DNA of 31,244 bases, from NCBI GenBank assembly GCA_964372275.1, contig CAYJRR010000050.1, forward strand, positions 1-31,244, read 5' to 3'. Shown here one piece after another: positions 19,113 through 27,035 of this stretch (the stretch's first letter is position 1; each line of letters opens with the position of its first letter). Below the pieces are notes generated by a model. The model made no database searches, had not been told where the DNA came from, and was given only the letters and a program-made list of their open reading frames with translations. The translations under genes and the position numbers were made by a program. Source of the stretch: CAYJRR01 sp964372275 [NCBI: uncultured bacterium] (GTDB taxonomy: Bacteria; CAYJRR01).

Positions 19113-19140
19113 TTGACTGCAACCGGTGCTCGGCTATCCT
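19113..19140 (+). promoter_or_regulatory. Sigma-70-type promoter of the tRNA genes
   Basis: TTGACT (19113-19118), a 16-base spacer and TATCCT (19135-19140), placing the transcript start near 19147, just ahead of tRNA-Val at 19155. A strong match for a stable-RNA promoter. Confidence 0.75.
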
Positions 19141-19154
19141 TCGCGGCGCTCTTC

Positions 19155-19230
19155 GGGCGGCTAGCTCAGCGGTTAGAGCACCTGCCTTACACGCAGGGGG
19201 TCCCAGGTTCAAATCCTGGGCTGCCCACCA
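19155..19230 (+). tRNA. tRNA-Val (anticodon TAC)
   Basis: Complete 76-base cloverleaf with encoded CCA. The acceptor GGGCGGC pairs with GCTGCCC (one G-T pair), the anticodon stem CCTGC/GCAGG encloses the loop CTTACAC with anticodon TAC at 19188-19190, and the T arm holds GTTCAAATC. It reads GUA valine codons. Confidence 0.97.
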
Positions 19231-19259
19231 TCCGCTCGAAGCGCGCGGCGCCGCAGCAC

Positions 19260-19336
19260 GGGGTGGTAGTTAAGTTGGTTATAACGCCGGCCTGTCACGC
19301 CGGAGGGCGCGGGTTCGAGTCCCGTCCACCCCGCCA
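19260..19336 (+). tRNA. tRNA-Asp (anticodon GTC)
   Basis: Complete 77-base cloverleaf with encoded CCA. The acceptor GGGGTGG pairs with CCACCCC, the discriminator is G, and the anticodon stem CCGGC/GCCGG encloses CTGTCAC with anticodon GTC at 19294-19296. The T loop is GTTCGAGTC. It follows tRNA-Val by 29 bases and is probably on the same transcript. A tyrosine integrase remnant abuts its 3' end on the other strand. Confidence 0.97.
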
Positions 19337-19747
19337 CGAAGCAAACGCCTCAAGTCCTCGCGACTTGGGGCGTTTTGCTTTTCCAGCCACCTCGTCGGAG
19401 GCCACTGCACCAAGGACTGCACCAAGCGCTGGCCGGCCTCCCTCGGCGGTGTGCTCCGGGCCCGTCCACCTCTCCCGGCCCGCCACCTTCCGCAGGGGCA
19501 CGACCTCGCAGGAGAGCCGCTCGAGCTTGAGCTTCGCGACCTCCTCGCAGAGCGTCTGCCAGGGAAGCGTCGTGTAGACGTCCATGATGTCCGTGCTCTT
19601 CCCGTGGGTGATCCACTTGAGCACGTCGATCCGGCCCCTGTCCGCGCGTGCGAGCGTGATGAAGGTCCGCCGGAGTTCGTGCATCCGCCGCCGGCGGAAC
19701 CCGAACCACCCGAGGTCCTTCTCGAACTTCCTCATTCTGTGGTTCAC
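19295..19747 (-). pseudogene. Tyrosine recombinase (integrase) remnant, catalytic C-terminus only
   Basis: Reading from about 19747, this is the C-terminal catalytic part of a phage-type tyrosine integrase. It has HELRRTF (His-x-x-Arg box, 23-29), WITHGKS (third catalytic position, His48) and DVYTTLPW (nucleophile Tyr58). The N-terminal arm- and core-binding domains and the first catalytic Arg are missing; full members are about 350-450 residues. Upstream (19754-19853) only an out-of-frame stretch is seen, so the gene is truncated and perhaps frameshifted. After the true domain the frame runs through the tRNA terminator into the antisense of tRNA-Asp, ending in a meaningless RDSNPRPPA-type tail. 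It is the scar of an element that used the tRNA-Asp 3' end as attachment site. Confidence 0.8.
19339..19382 (+). terminator. Intrinsic terminator of the tRNA operon
   Basis: AAGCAAACGCCTCAAGTC (19339-19356) pairs with 19362-19380 around a short loop (one bulged base and a G-T pair), with T-rich flanks (TTTTGCTTTT). It starts three bases after the tRNA-Asp CCA and lies within the antisense frame of the integrase remnant. Confidence 0.85.
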
Positions 19748-19879
19748 GGCCCATCACGAAGGTGTCGACGAGGATCTCCGACCGGGCCTCGAGCCCCGGC
19801 TCACCCGAGATGTCTCGACGGTCTCGGTCGACGACCTCGACGTTGATGTGCACCCGGGGCGCGCGGTAGGGTCGGCGGC

Positions 19880-21061
19880 ATGTCCGATCGCATCCTGCTC
19901 GCCACGAAGAAGGGGACGCTCATCCTCGACCGCAAGAACGGGCGGTGGACGCCGCGTCCGATCGCGCAGGCCGGCCAGTCCGTCAGCTACGCGGCCCGCG
20001 ATCCGCGCGACGGGATGATCTGGGCGTGCATGGACAACGCGCACTGGGGCCCCGCGCTGATGCGCTCGAAGGACGAAGGGAAGACCTGGGAGGATGCCAG
20101 CCGCATCGCCTACCCGCAGGGGGCCCGCTACATCGAGCAGCTGATCCCCGACCCCAAGGCGATGGACCCGTCGAACAGGCCGATCACCTACAAGGCCGCC
20201 GCCCTCATGAAGGTGTGGGTGCTCGGCTTCGCCGGGAAGGACCAGCCGGGCGTGATCCACGCCGGCACCCTGCCCGGCGGACTGTTCACGACCCGTGACG
20301 GCGGCGAGACCTGGGAGCTCAACCGCCCGCTGTGGAATCACCCGAGCCGCGGCGGCGACCTCTTCGGCCGCGAGGCGACGAGCAAGAACGAGTGGGGCGG
20401 CACGCCGGCGGCGATGGCCTACGGCGAGTTCGTGCCCGGGATCCATTCGGTCGCCGTCGATCCACGCGACTCGAACCACGTCTACGTGGCGGTCAGCTGC
20501 GCCGGCGTCCTCGAGACGCGGGACGGCGGCAAGACCTGGGCGGGCCGCAACAAGGGCCTGCTGAACGACTACCTGCCCAACGCGGAGGCGGAGTGGGGCC
20601 ACGACCCGCACTTCGTGACGCTCTGCCCGGCGCAGCCGGACCGGCTGTGGCAGCAGAACCACTGCGGCATCTTCACCAGCGAAGACGGCGCGGAGCGCTG
20701 GAAGCGCGTCAGCCAGAAGGACGTCTCGGCGCACTTCGGCTTCCCGATCGCCGCGGACGAGAAGGACGGAAAGACCGCCTGGGTCGTGCCGCTGGCGAGC
20801 GACCAGGAGCGCATGACGGTCGGCGGCGGCCTCTTCGTGGCCCGCACCCGCGACGGCGGCGCGAGCTGGCAGACCTTCCGCGAGGGCCTGCCACAGGAGC
20901 ATTGCTACGACGTCACCTACCGCCACGCGTTGGACGTCCGCGGCGACCGCGTCTGCTTCGGCAGCACCACCGGCAACGTCTACGTCTCCGAGGACCGCGG
21001 CGAAAGCTGGCGCTGCGTCGGCAACAGCCTGCCCCCCGTGCACTCCGTCCGTTTCGCCTGA
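19880..21061 (+). CDS. BNR/sortilin-like beta-propeller protein
   Basis: Protein of 393 residues with repeated Asp-box/BNR motifs: RSKDEGKTWED, TTRDGGETWEL, ETRDGGKTWAG, TSEDGAERWKR, RTRDGGASWQT and VSEDRGESWRC. Six such repeats indicate a beta-propeller like those of exo-sialidases, sortilin and photosystem-assembly factors. No signal peptide, so it is probably cytoplasmic, which argues against an ordinary sialidase; the catalytic Arg triad of sialidases cannot be confirmed. Eight bases after its stop begins a MoaD/ThiS-like gene. This propeller-plus-MoaD/ThiS pair occurs in many bacteria by my recollection of genome annotations, with no settled function. The start ATG 19880 follows the integrase scar, so the unit may have arrived with or beside the lost element. 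Confidence 0.85.
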   Translation: MSDRILLATKKGTLILDRKNGRWTPRPIAQAGQSVSYAARDPRDGMIWACMDNAHWGPALMRSKDEGKTWEDASRIAYPQGARYIEQLIPDPKAMDPSNRPITYKAAALMKVWVLGFAGKDQPGVIHAGTLPGGLFTTRDGGETWELNRPLWNHPSRGGDLFGREATSKNEWGGTPAAMAYGEFVPGIHSVAVDPRDSNHVYVAVSCAGVLETRDGGKTWAGRNKGLLNDYLPNAEAEWGHDPHFVTLCPAQPDRLWQQNHCGIFTSEDGAERWKRVSQKDVSAHFGFPIAADEKDGKTAWVVPLASDQERMTVGGGLFVARTRDGGASWQTFREGLPQEHCYDVTYRHALDVRGDRVCFGSTTGNVYVSEDRGESWRCVGNSLPPVHSVRFA

Positions 21062-21069
21062 CCGCCGCC

Positions 21070-21342
21070 ATGCCGCACGTCAGCTTCACGCGGCACCTGA
21101 CCCGCTTCTTCCCGACACTCGTGGACGGCGAGGTCCCGGGCGCGACGGTCCGCGAGGTCGTCGACGAGCTCGATCGCCGCTACCCCGGCCTGGCGGCCTA
21201 CATCGTCGACGAAACCGGCCGCCTACGCCGCCACGTCAACGTCTTCATCGGCGACGACCCGATCGCCGACCGCGAGCACCTCTCCGACAGGATCCCTCCC
21301 GAGGCTCGCCTGTTCGTGATGCAAGCCCTCTCCGGCGGCTGA
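21070..21342 (+). CDS. MoaD/ThiS family ubiquitin-like sulfur carrier
   Basis: Protein of 90 residues with a beta-grasp pattern (VSFTRHLTRFFP, ATVREVVDELDRRYPG, HVNVFIGDD, ARLFVMQALSGG) ending exactly in Gly-Gly, the C-terminus that is adenylated and thiocarboxylated in MoaD, ThiS and related carriers. No MoaE, MoeB or ThiF is adjacent, so the activating and accepting partners must be elsewhere. It is coupled to the BNR-propeller gene (eight-base spacing). MoaD of molybdopterin synthase is possible, given the molybdenum hydroxylase in this window, but the pairing suggests a dedicated sulfur-transfer or modifier role. Confidence 0.88.
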   Translation: MPHVSFTRHLTRFFPTLVDGEVPGATVREVVDELDRRYPGLAAYIVDETGRLRRHVNVFIGDDPIADREHLSDRIPPEARLFVMQALSGG

Positions 21343-21608
21343 CGCCCGGCGCCTACGACGAGGAACCGATCGCCGAATTCGCGTTCGAGTGGCGGCGCCC
21401 GGACCGATCCGGCACGAGCCGGGCAGCTTCGGTCTCGGGCCCTACCGGCCGGCGCACGTGTCCGCGCCGCCGGCAGGGGGCGTCCCAGACCGTGAGCACG
21501 AGCTTCGACCGGATCGCGCAATCGCTCGTCGAGCCGCGAAAGGTGAGCGCCTCGCTTCCGACCGTCCGTTCGGCGGGCGGATGAACGCCGCGGCGGAGGC
21601 CCGCGCCC

Positions 21609-21631
21609 CGGGGCCGCACGCGCCGGCCCCG
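21609..21631 (-). terminator. GC hairpin at the end of the stator operon
   Basis: CGGGGCCG (21609-21616) pairs with CGGCCCCG (21624-21631) around a seven-base loop, starting directly at the stop of the last gene of the minus-strand operon. No U-tract. The remaining gap up to the MoaD-like gene (21343-21608) holds no gene I can support. Confidence 0.45.
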
Positions 21632-22312
21632 TCAGAACTCGATCACCAGGCTCACGCGCTCGGGGAGCGCCTCGTGCGGAGGCGCGTTCAGCCGATAGGC
21701 CGGGTTGGAGAGGACGCGCGTGACGCACTCGCGTTGGTCGCGGGTGAGGTCGGCGCTCTGGGCGACCGGCTCCAGCTCGTGGTCGCCGACCCGGCCGCTG
21801 GCGGCGTCGATCGAAACGGTCCAGCGGAGGCTGCCGGTCGACGTGGCGCCGACGAAGCACCGCGAGAGGCGCGGACTGCGCGCGGAGACCTGGAGACGGA
21901 AGTCGTCGGTCCAGTCCGGCGCGCCGCGGCCCGCGAGGTCGTAGCCGGGGCGGCGCTGCCGTTCGAGCGTGCCGTCGAGCGGTCCGGGTCTCGGGCGCCG
22001 GGTCGGCGGGGGGGACGGCTTCGCGGCGATCGTCGGCACGCGCGGGGAGGCGATGGCGGGGGGCCCCTTGGCCTCGTCGCATCGGAGGAGGAGCAACAAC
22101 AGGAGCAGGGCGGCGAGCGCCGCGAGGCGCCGTTCGCGGCGGTGGTCGCGTGGCGGGCGGCGTCCGAGCACCCGCCGCACCCGCTCCGCGGCCTGCGCGC
22201 GAAGACGCGGAAGCAGCCGCCGGGCCTCCTCCCTCCGGCGCCGCGCCTCCTGGCGCAGGTCGTCCGGTGACCGCGCCGGCGCGGCGTCGCGCGGATCAGT
22301 CGTGCCCGGCAT
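21632..22312 (-). CDS. Membrane-anchored AgmX/PglI C-terminal-domain-like protein
   Basis: Protein of 226 residues, last gene of the stator operon. It has a basic, Arg-rich cytoplasmic N-terminus (about 1-62) and one membrane segment (LAALAALLLLLLLL, 64-77). A Pro/Arg-rich periplasmic linker (82-112) leads to a C-terminal domain (about 138-226) matching the AgmX/PglI pattern: RLSRCFVG (Cys152), LRWTVSIDAASGRVGDHEL, RECVTRVL (Cys196) and a final VSLVIEF strand. In myxobacteria such TonB-like domains work with MotA/TolQ-type motors in gliding and envelope transport, so this protein could carry movement or force to the outer membrane. The ATG lies 17 bases inside the preceding gene. Confidence 0.75.
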   Translation of the reverse strand: MPGTTDPRDAAPARSPDDLRQEARRRREEARRLLPRLRAQAAERVRRVLGRRPPRDHRRERRLAALAALLLLLLLLRCDEAKGPPAIASPRVPTIAAKPSPPPTRRPRPGPLDGTLERQRRPGYDLAGRGAPDWTDDFRLQVSARSPRLSRCFVGATSTGSLRWTVSIDAASGRVGDHELEPVAQSADLTRDQRECVTRVLSNPAYRLNAPPHEALPERVSLVIEF

Positions 22313-24209
22313 CGGAGATCCTCCATCCGAAGACGGGCGCGCCGTCCGGCGTGCGCCACTCGACCGGGTCGAGGGCGAGCGGGGCGAAGGGCGACGGCGC
22401 CTCGGGCTCGGGGGCCACGAACGGCCACGGAAGCGGGTCGGCGGGGGCGAGGCGCACGGCGCCGGCGAACGTCTCGCGTGCCGGCGACAGCGACCGGGCT
22501 TTGGCCCCCACCGACTCGTCGAGGTGACGCAACCCCTCGAGGATCGCCTGCGCGCGGTCGGCGAGAAGCTCGGCGTTGCGCCGCTGCGCCCGCTTCCGGG
22601 GATCCCCGTCGAGCAGCGGATCGAGCACGCGCACGACCGACCGGAGCGTCGCGGCGTGCGCGGCGCGGACCGACGCCTCCTCGGCCTCGATCTTCTCGAT
22701 CAGCTCCCGGAGGAACCGCAGCGTGAGAGAAGGCTCGCCGGCGATCCCGTCGCGAAGCTCCGTCGCGAGGCTGCCCACCTTGCCGCGCGCCAGCCACCGC
22801 AGACGCGCGGCCTTCAGGTCGAACGAACCTCCGCGGCGCGCCCCCGCGACGACACGCTCGAACGACCGTTCGTCGGCGCGCAGCGCGGCGCGCCAGGCCA
22901 GCTCCTCGACCACCGCGTTGTACTCCTGGCGTGGCACCAGCGCCTGCAGCGTGGCGATCACCCCGTCGTCGGTCTCGTACCGCGACAGCACGTAGGAGAG
23001 CCACCGCCGTCCGAGCCCCAGGATCGCCGACGACTCCTGCGACTCCTCGGCCTTTCCCATGGCGAAGGCGAAGGAGCGGATCGCCTCCTGCGTCCGGCCG
23101 GCCTCGAGGAAGGCGATGCCGCGGTGGAGCGCGATCGCGGCGCGATCCCGGAATCCGGACGAGGGATCGAGATCGAGCAGGCGCTGCCCGCGCTCTCCGC
23201 CGAACACGGCGAGCCGGCGCTCCGGCGTGTCGGCGCCCAAGAAACCGATCCAGAGCGCGAGCTCCTCCCCGGACCGCCGCGCGGCGAGCTCGTCGATCAT
23301 CGCGAGGACGAGCCGATCCAGTCGTCCTTCGTGGGTCGAGTGTCCCCTTGCCTGGGTGAACAGGAACAGCCTCCGCGAACGATGGAGGCTCATCCATTCC
23401 TCGACCGTCCACGACAGGCATCGCCGGAGGAACGACGCCGACGGGCTGTCCGAGGGGAAGAGCTCGGCCGCCGCGCGCACCTCCTTCGCCCCCGCCGCCG
23501 AGACCCCCAACGCCTTCGCCTGCCGCTCCGCCGCGAGCGCGTCGCGGCGGATCTGCCGCGCCTGCAGTTCGGCGAGCGCGAGGTCGAGGTCGAAGATCCG
23601 CGCTTCGACGGCGGCGACGCTCTCCACCTTCGATCGATCCAGCGTCGAGAGCGACTCCTCGAGAAGGTCGCGGAGCGTCGCCCCGAGCACCCGCCGATCG
23701 CGGAGATGCTCGGTGGAGCCCGATCCGGGCAGCGCTCCGTAGATCGCGTAGCAGGGGGTGCGCGCGTAGGCGACGGTGCGCAGCTCCGACGGCGCGAGCA
23801 CGTCCTTCAGCGAGACGAAGCGCTGCTGCCGGCCGACGTCGAACGCCCCCCACGGAGGCGGCCGCTTCGGCGCCGGACCCCGGCGCGCGGCGTCGACGAG
23901 CACGTTGTGCAGCGCCAGCGGCCACAGCCCGGCGCCGCCGCGCTCGTCACGCGCGAAGCCGTCCGGACACAGGCCCATCTCTCCCAGCGCCGTCCAGACC
24001 GCCGAGCGGAAGTCGCCGTCCCGGGAGGCGCGCTCCCCCCGATCGAGGAGGCCGTTCCGCAGCAACCACAGCGTGAGCGTGTCCTTCGGTCGATCGTCCT
24101 TGAGCGCGAGCCGCGCGTTGTAGAAGACGAGATCCTGCGACGACGGCGACGGCCCGGCGGCGAGGAGGAAGGCCGACAGGACCGGCGGCGCGAGGGCGAG
24201 GCGGCGCAT
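22296..24209 (-). CDS. Large exported helical protein of the stator operon
   Basis: Protein of 637 residues with no family I recognise. A Sec signal is likely (LALAPPVLSAFLLAAGPS, about 5-22), without a lipobox. The rest is rich in Leu/Ala/Arg/Glu and alternates amphipathic helices, several of TPR-like character (HRGIAFLEAGRTQEAIRSFAF around 370-395), and a coiled-coil-like stretch near 185-240 (VEARIFDLDLALAELQARQ). The C-terminus (about 575-637) is Pro-rich and ends in VEWRTPDGAPVFGWRI. It probably sits in the periplasm as a scaffold. The ATG overlaps the stop of the outer-membrane barrel gene by one base (TGATG), so translation is coupled. An ATG 12 bases upstream, in frame, is possible but less likely. 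Confidence 0.75.
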   Translation of the reverse strand: MRRLALAPPVLSAFLLAAGPSPSSQDLVFYNARLALKDDRPKDTLTLWLLRNGLLDRGERASRDGDFRSAVWTALGEMGLCPDGFARDERGGAGLWPLALHNVLVDAARRGPAPKRPPPWGAFDVGRQQRFVSLKDVLAPSELRTVAYARTPCYAIYGALPGSGSTEHLRDRRVLGATLRDLLEESLSTLDRSKVESVAAVEARIFDLDLALAELQARQIRRDALAAERQAKALGVSAAGAKEVRAAAELFPSDSPSASFLRRCLSWTVEEWMSLHRSRRLFLFTQARGHSTHEGRLDRLVLAMIDELAARRSGEELALWIGFLGADTPERRLAVFGGERGQRLLDLDPSSGFRDRAAIALHRGIAFLEAGRTQEAIRSFAFAMGKAEESQESSAILGLGRRWLSYVLSRYETDDGVIATLQALVPRQEYNAVVEELAWRAALRADERSFERVVAGARRGGSFDLKAARLRWLARGKVGSLATELRDGIAGEPSLTLRFLRELIEKIEAEEASVRAAHAATLRSVVRVLDPLLDGDPRKRAQRRNAELLADRAQAILEGLRHLDESVGAKARSLSPARETFAGAVRLAPADPLPWPFVAPEPEAPSPFAPLALDPVEWRTPDGAPVFGWRISDAGHD

Positions 24210-25054
24210 CAGAAGAACCATCCGGTGCCGAGGGAGACCTCCCACCACCAGCCGAGCTCGGTGCCGAGCGTCGGCAGCGCGACCATGGCGCGCGGCGACA
24301 GGAATCCGCTGGGATGGAAGTAGACGTCCATCGACAGCCCGCCGAGCAACGCGTATCGCGCGGTGTCGATCTGCATCCCGCCGGGTCGGCGCCCCTCCAG
24401 GTTGTCGAGCTCGCGGGAGGTCAGCTGCGGCAGGAGGATCGAGCGGGCGATCCGCTCCCAACCGACGCCGGAGAACGCCCCCGGGTAGTAGAGGTAGCGC
24501 AGACCGGCATTCGCGGTCAGCACCAGCTCGGTCGCGGGGAACGCCCCCGGTCGGGCCGTCGCCACCCCTTCGGCGATCGGGTAGCCGACATTGAAATCGA
24601 GCTCCCAGCGGCTGGGGCGGCCGACCTGTCGGTAGGGGGTGAGCTCGATCTTGTCGGCGCTCGCGCTGCCGTGGGTCCGGACGCGCGTCATCGCGAACTC
24701 GGTCATCAGGCTGTTCGACGGGCGGCGCAGGACGACGCCGCGGCGCTCGGTGGTGAAGTTGTTGAGCTCGAGCAGCACGCTCCCGGTGATCCCCACCCCG
24801 ACGCTCTTGCGCCGCCAGTCGACCCGCACCGCGCGCGACGCCGTGCCGATCGACCGCTCGACCAGCTCGTCGACGGGAAGGCGGAACTGCTCGATCCAAT
24901 CGGTGGCCGGCGGCGGGTCGGCGAACGCTTCGGCGGCGGAGACCGCAGGGGCGGGCGGGAGAGGGGGATCGGCGGCGGGGGACGGAGACGGGGACGGGGT
25001 CGGCGTCGGGTCCGCCAGGAGCGCGAGCGCGAGGAGGGCCGGCTCAAGGATCAC
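24209..25054 (-). CDS. Outer-membrane beta-barrel protein of the stator operon
   Basis: Protein of 281 residues from a GTG start. A signal peptide (ALLALALLA) is followed by a Thr/Pro/Ser linker (PTPTPSPSPSP) and, from about 75, alternating hydrophobic and polar strands with aromatic ends typical of a barrel (SVGVGITGSVLLELNNF, ELDFNVGYPIAEG, LTANAGLRYLYYPGAFS, YALLGGLSMDVYFHPSGF). It ends in GTGWFF: a terminal Phe at the end of a beta strand is the usual BAM-complex recognition signal. About eight strands fit the length. The start lies 11 bases inside the lipoprotein gene. It is probably the outer-membrane exit or anchor of the machine. Confidence 0.75.
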   Translation of the reverse strand: MILEPALLALALLADPTPTPSPSPSPAADPPLPPAPAVSAAEAFADPPPATDWIEQFRLPVDELVERSIGTASRAVRVDWRRKSVGVGITGSVLLELNNFTTERRGVVLRRPSNSLMTEFAMTRVRTHGSASADKIELTPYRQVGRPSRWELDFNVGYPIAEGVATARPGAFPATELVLTANAGLRYLYYPGAFSGVGWERIARSILLPQLTSRELDNLEGRRPGGMQIDTARYALLGGLSMDVYFHPSGFLSPRAMVALPTLGTELGWWWEVSLGTGWFF

Positions 25055-27035
25055 GAGGGAAGCCTCCGTCCCCCGGCTCCGGGAAGTCCGGCTCGTAGCA
25101 CTGGTTCCGGTAGTCGTCGCGGAACTCGGCGCGCACGTTGTAGACGCCGGCCGAGTCGAAGGTCGGGTGGTCGCAGAACCGGGAGCAGCGCAGGAGCGTC
25201 CGGTCGAGCGGGAACTCGCCGGTTCGCCACAGATCGGTCCCCCAGTAGGAGCGGTCGGAGCGGGAGATCCCGAACGGCACCGTCGCCGAGAAGGCGGTCG
25301 CGCTTCCCGCGACCACGATCTCGTAGTCGAGCCGCAGCAGGAACGGGAACTCCCAGTAGAGACCCAGCTCGTACGACGACTCCGGATCCTGGTCGTGCAC
25401 GTCCGGGAGCATCGACAGCGGCTGCGGATCGGGAAAGTCGTCGCTCCGGAAGACGACGATCCCGGCGACCGGGTCGGCGGCGCAGAACGAGAACGATTCG
25501 TCGGGGAGCGCCGACACGCTCTCGTCGTTGAAGAAGGTGGCGAGTCCGAACTCCCCGAGCCGGACGTTCTCCGACAAGGGCGTCCGCTCCGGGGCCAGGA
25601 ACTTGAGACCGGTCACCCGGCCCGCCTGGTCGGCAGAGTACTTGTCGATGAACGTCAGGTACTGCTTGCGCGTCGGCAGCACCGGCACGTTGGCGATGGT
25701 GAACGGCCCCAGCGACAGCTCCGGGATGTCGGGGAGCAGCGGGCAGTTGCGCGCGGAGGTGGTGAGGATGTCGTCGAGGTCGTCGCCGCCGCCGAGCGCC
25801 GGGCACCACAGCGCGAGCGAGCTCAGGGCGTCGATCTCGATCGAGTGCGCGTAGCTGTCGAAGAGGAAGGCGCCGCTGACCCGCGGCGAGCTCTGGCCGG
25901 CTTCGAACGACAGGACCTGCTCCAGCGCCTCCTCCACCACGAATGCCACCCCGCCGCTCGGATCGTCGTGGTGCAGGGCGAGGGTGAGGACCATGTCGTT
26001 CCCCTCGGGGCGAACGTCGTCGACCGCCGCCTGCAGGTCGGCGGCGAGCTGGTCGGCGAACCCCTGGGTCTGCCAGTCGTCGATGCAGAGCACCTCCGAG
26101 GCGTCGAGGCGGAGGCGCTGCCGCTGCATCGCGCGGTGCTCCTCGGAGATGGTGCGCTCGCAGGGCCGGAGCAGGAAACCGACGGCGGTGTTCGAGCGGA
26201 TCGGACTGCGCAGCTCGGGGAAGGCGGCGGCGACCTCCGGGTTCTTGCGCGCGACCGCCGGCGCCCGGAAGGTGCCGACCGCGTCGGTCACCGTCGACTC
26301 GGCGCAGACCAGCGGCTCGGGCCAGGCCTCGAACGGCAGCGCGTCCGGCTCGAAGATCGCGCGCTCGGAGGTCTCCAGCGCCTCCCACGGGAGCGCCGTC
26401 ATCGTCTCCGGGCAGGCCGGGTCGAAGGCGTAGGCGTACGGATTGCCGGCATCCTGCACGTCGGCCTCGCCGTAGCGCGCATCCGAGATGCGAAACGTCC
26501 GCCGCAGACCGAGGTCCTCGACCTCCTCGTTGCGGAGATTCGGGAAGTGATGGCGCGCGCGCCATTGGACGCGCTCGTTCGTCTCGTCGAAAACGCCGTA
26601 GACGATCAGGCTCCGCTTCCGCGCCGGCGCCCCGGGGCCGACGAGGTAGAGCTCCGTCGTGGCGTTCAGCACCAGCTCCCCGTCCCGGTGGTAGCGGAGG
26701 CGCAGATCGACCGAACCGGGCCGGTCGGGGAGGTGGAGGCTCATCGATCCGCAACGTGCCGTCCGCCCGCAGTCGACCGGCAGGTGGGTGTGAACCGGCT
26801 CGAGCGTGGACAGGTCGGTCCAGGGGAGCTCGAACGGATCGGTGCGGTAGGTCAGCTCGACCACGCTCTCCGGCCCCAGCCCCTGGCTGGCCTCGATGCG
26901 ATAGAAGAGGAAGAGCGTCTCCTCCTCCTCGAACCACACGGCGTCGGACAGGGCGAAGCCGGCCCCGATGTCGGTGAGCGGCAGCTTCTCGCAGCCGGCC
27001 GCCAGCAGGACCGCGACCAGGAGGAGCGCCCGCAC
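25044..27035 (-). CDS. Large Cys-rich lipoprotein of the stator operon
   Basis: Protein of 663 residues without a recognised family. It starts at GTG 27035, overlapping the TAG of the FliG-like gene by one base. The lipobox LLAAGC puts the lipidated Cys at 15. The mature protein contains more than ten further cysteines, several in close pairs (DCGRTARC, CSRFCDH), suggesting disulfides, and mixes beta-rich stretches (SVDLRLRYHRDGELVLNATTELYLV) with acidic loops. The middle (about 300-400) includes LRPCERTISEEH and LCIDDWQTQGF. It is most likely anchored in the outer membrane facing the periplasm or the surface. The size and cysteine content suggest a structural or adhesive component. Confidence 0.78.
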   Translation of the reverse strand: MRALLLVAVLLAAGCEKLPLTDIGAGFALSDAVWFEEEETLFLFYRIEASQGLGPESVVELTYRTDPFELPWTDLSTLEPVHTHLPVDCGRTARCGSMSLHLPDRPGSVDLRLRYHRDGELVLNATTELYLVGPGAPARKRSLIVYGVFDETNERVQWRARHHFPNLRNEEVEDLGLRRTFRISDARYGEADVQDAGNPYAYAFDPACPETMTALPWEALETSERAIFEPDALPFEAWPEPLVCAESTVTDAVGTFRAPAVARKNPEVAAAFPELRSPIRSNTAVGFLLRPCERTISEEHRAMQRQRLRLDASEVLCIDDWQTQGFADQLAADLQAAVDDVRPEGNDMVLTLALHHDDPSGGVAFVVEEALEQVLSFEAGQSSPRVSGAFLFDSYAHSIEIDALSSLALWCPALGGGDDLDDILTTSARNCPLLPDIPELSLGPFTIANVPVLPTRKQYLTFIDKYSADQAGRVTGLKFLAPERTPLSENVRLGEFGLATFFNDESVSALPDESFSFCAADPVAGIVVFRSDDFPDPQPLSMLPDVHDQDPESSYELGLYWEFPFLLRLDYEIVVAGSATAFSATVPFGISRSDRSYWGTDLWRTGEFPLDRTLLRCSRFCDHPTFDSAGVYNVRAEFRDDYRNQCYEPDFPEPGDGGFPRDP

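Noticed and set aside
19350-19853. Alternative minus-strand frame overlapping the integrase remnant
   Set aside because: The conserved recombinase motifs are in the other frame. This frame only covers unrecognisable sequence upstream, noted as part of the scar.
21353-21619. Minus-strand open frame of 88 codons between the MoaD-like gene and the stator operon
   Set aside because: No recognisable motif, no ribosome site and Arg/Ser-rich composition; it also contains the GC hairpin. Not enough support to call a gene.
24960-25020. Short tandem-like codons for Thr/Pro/Ser at the start of the barrel protein, resembling a repeat array
   Set aside because: It is a Pro-rich linker within a coding region, not a CRISPR or other DNA repeat; no direct repeat with spacers is seen anywhere in the window.
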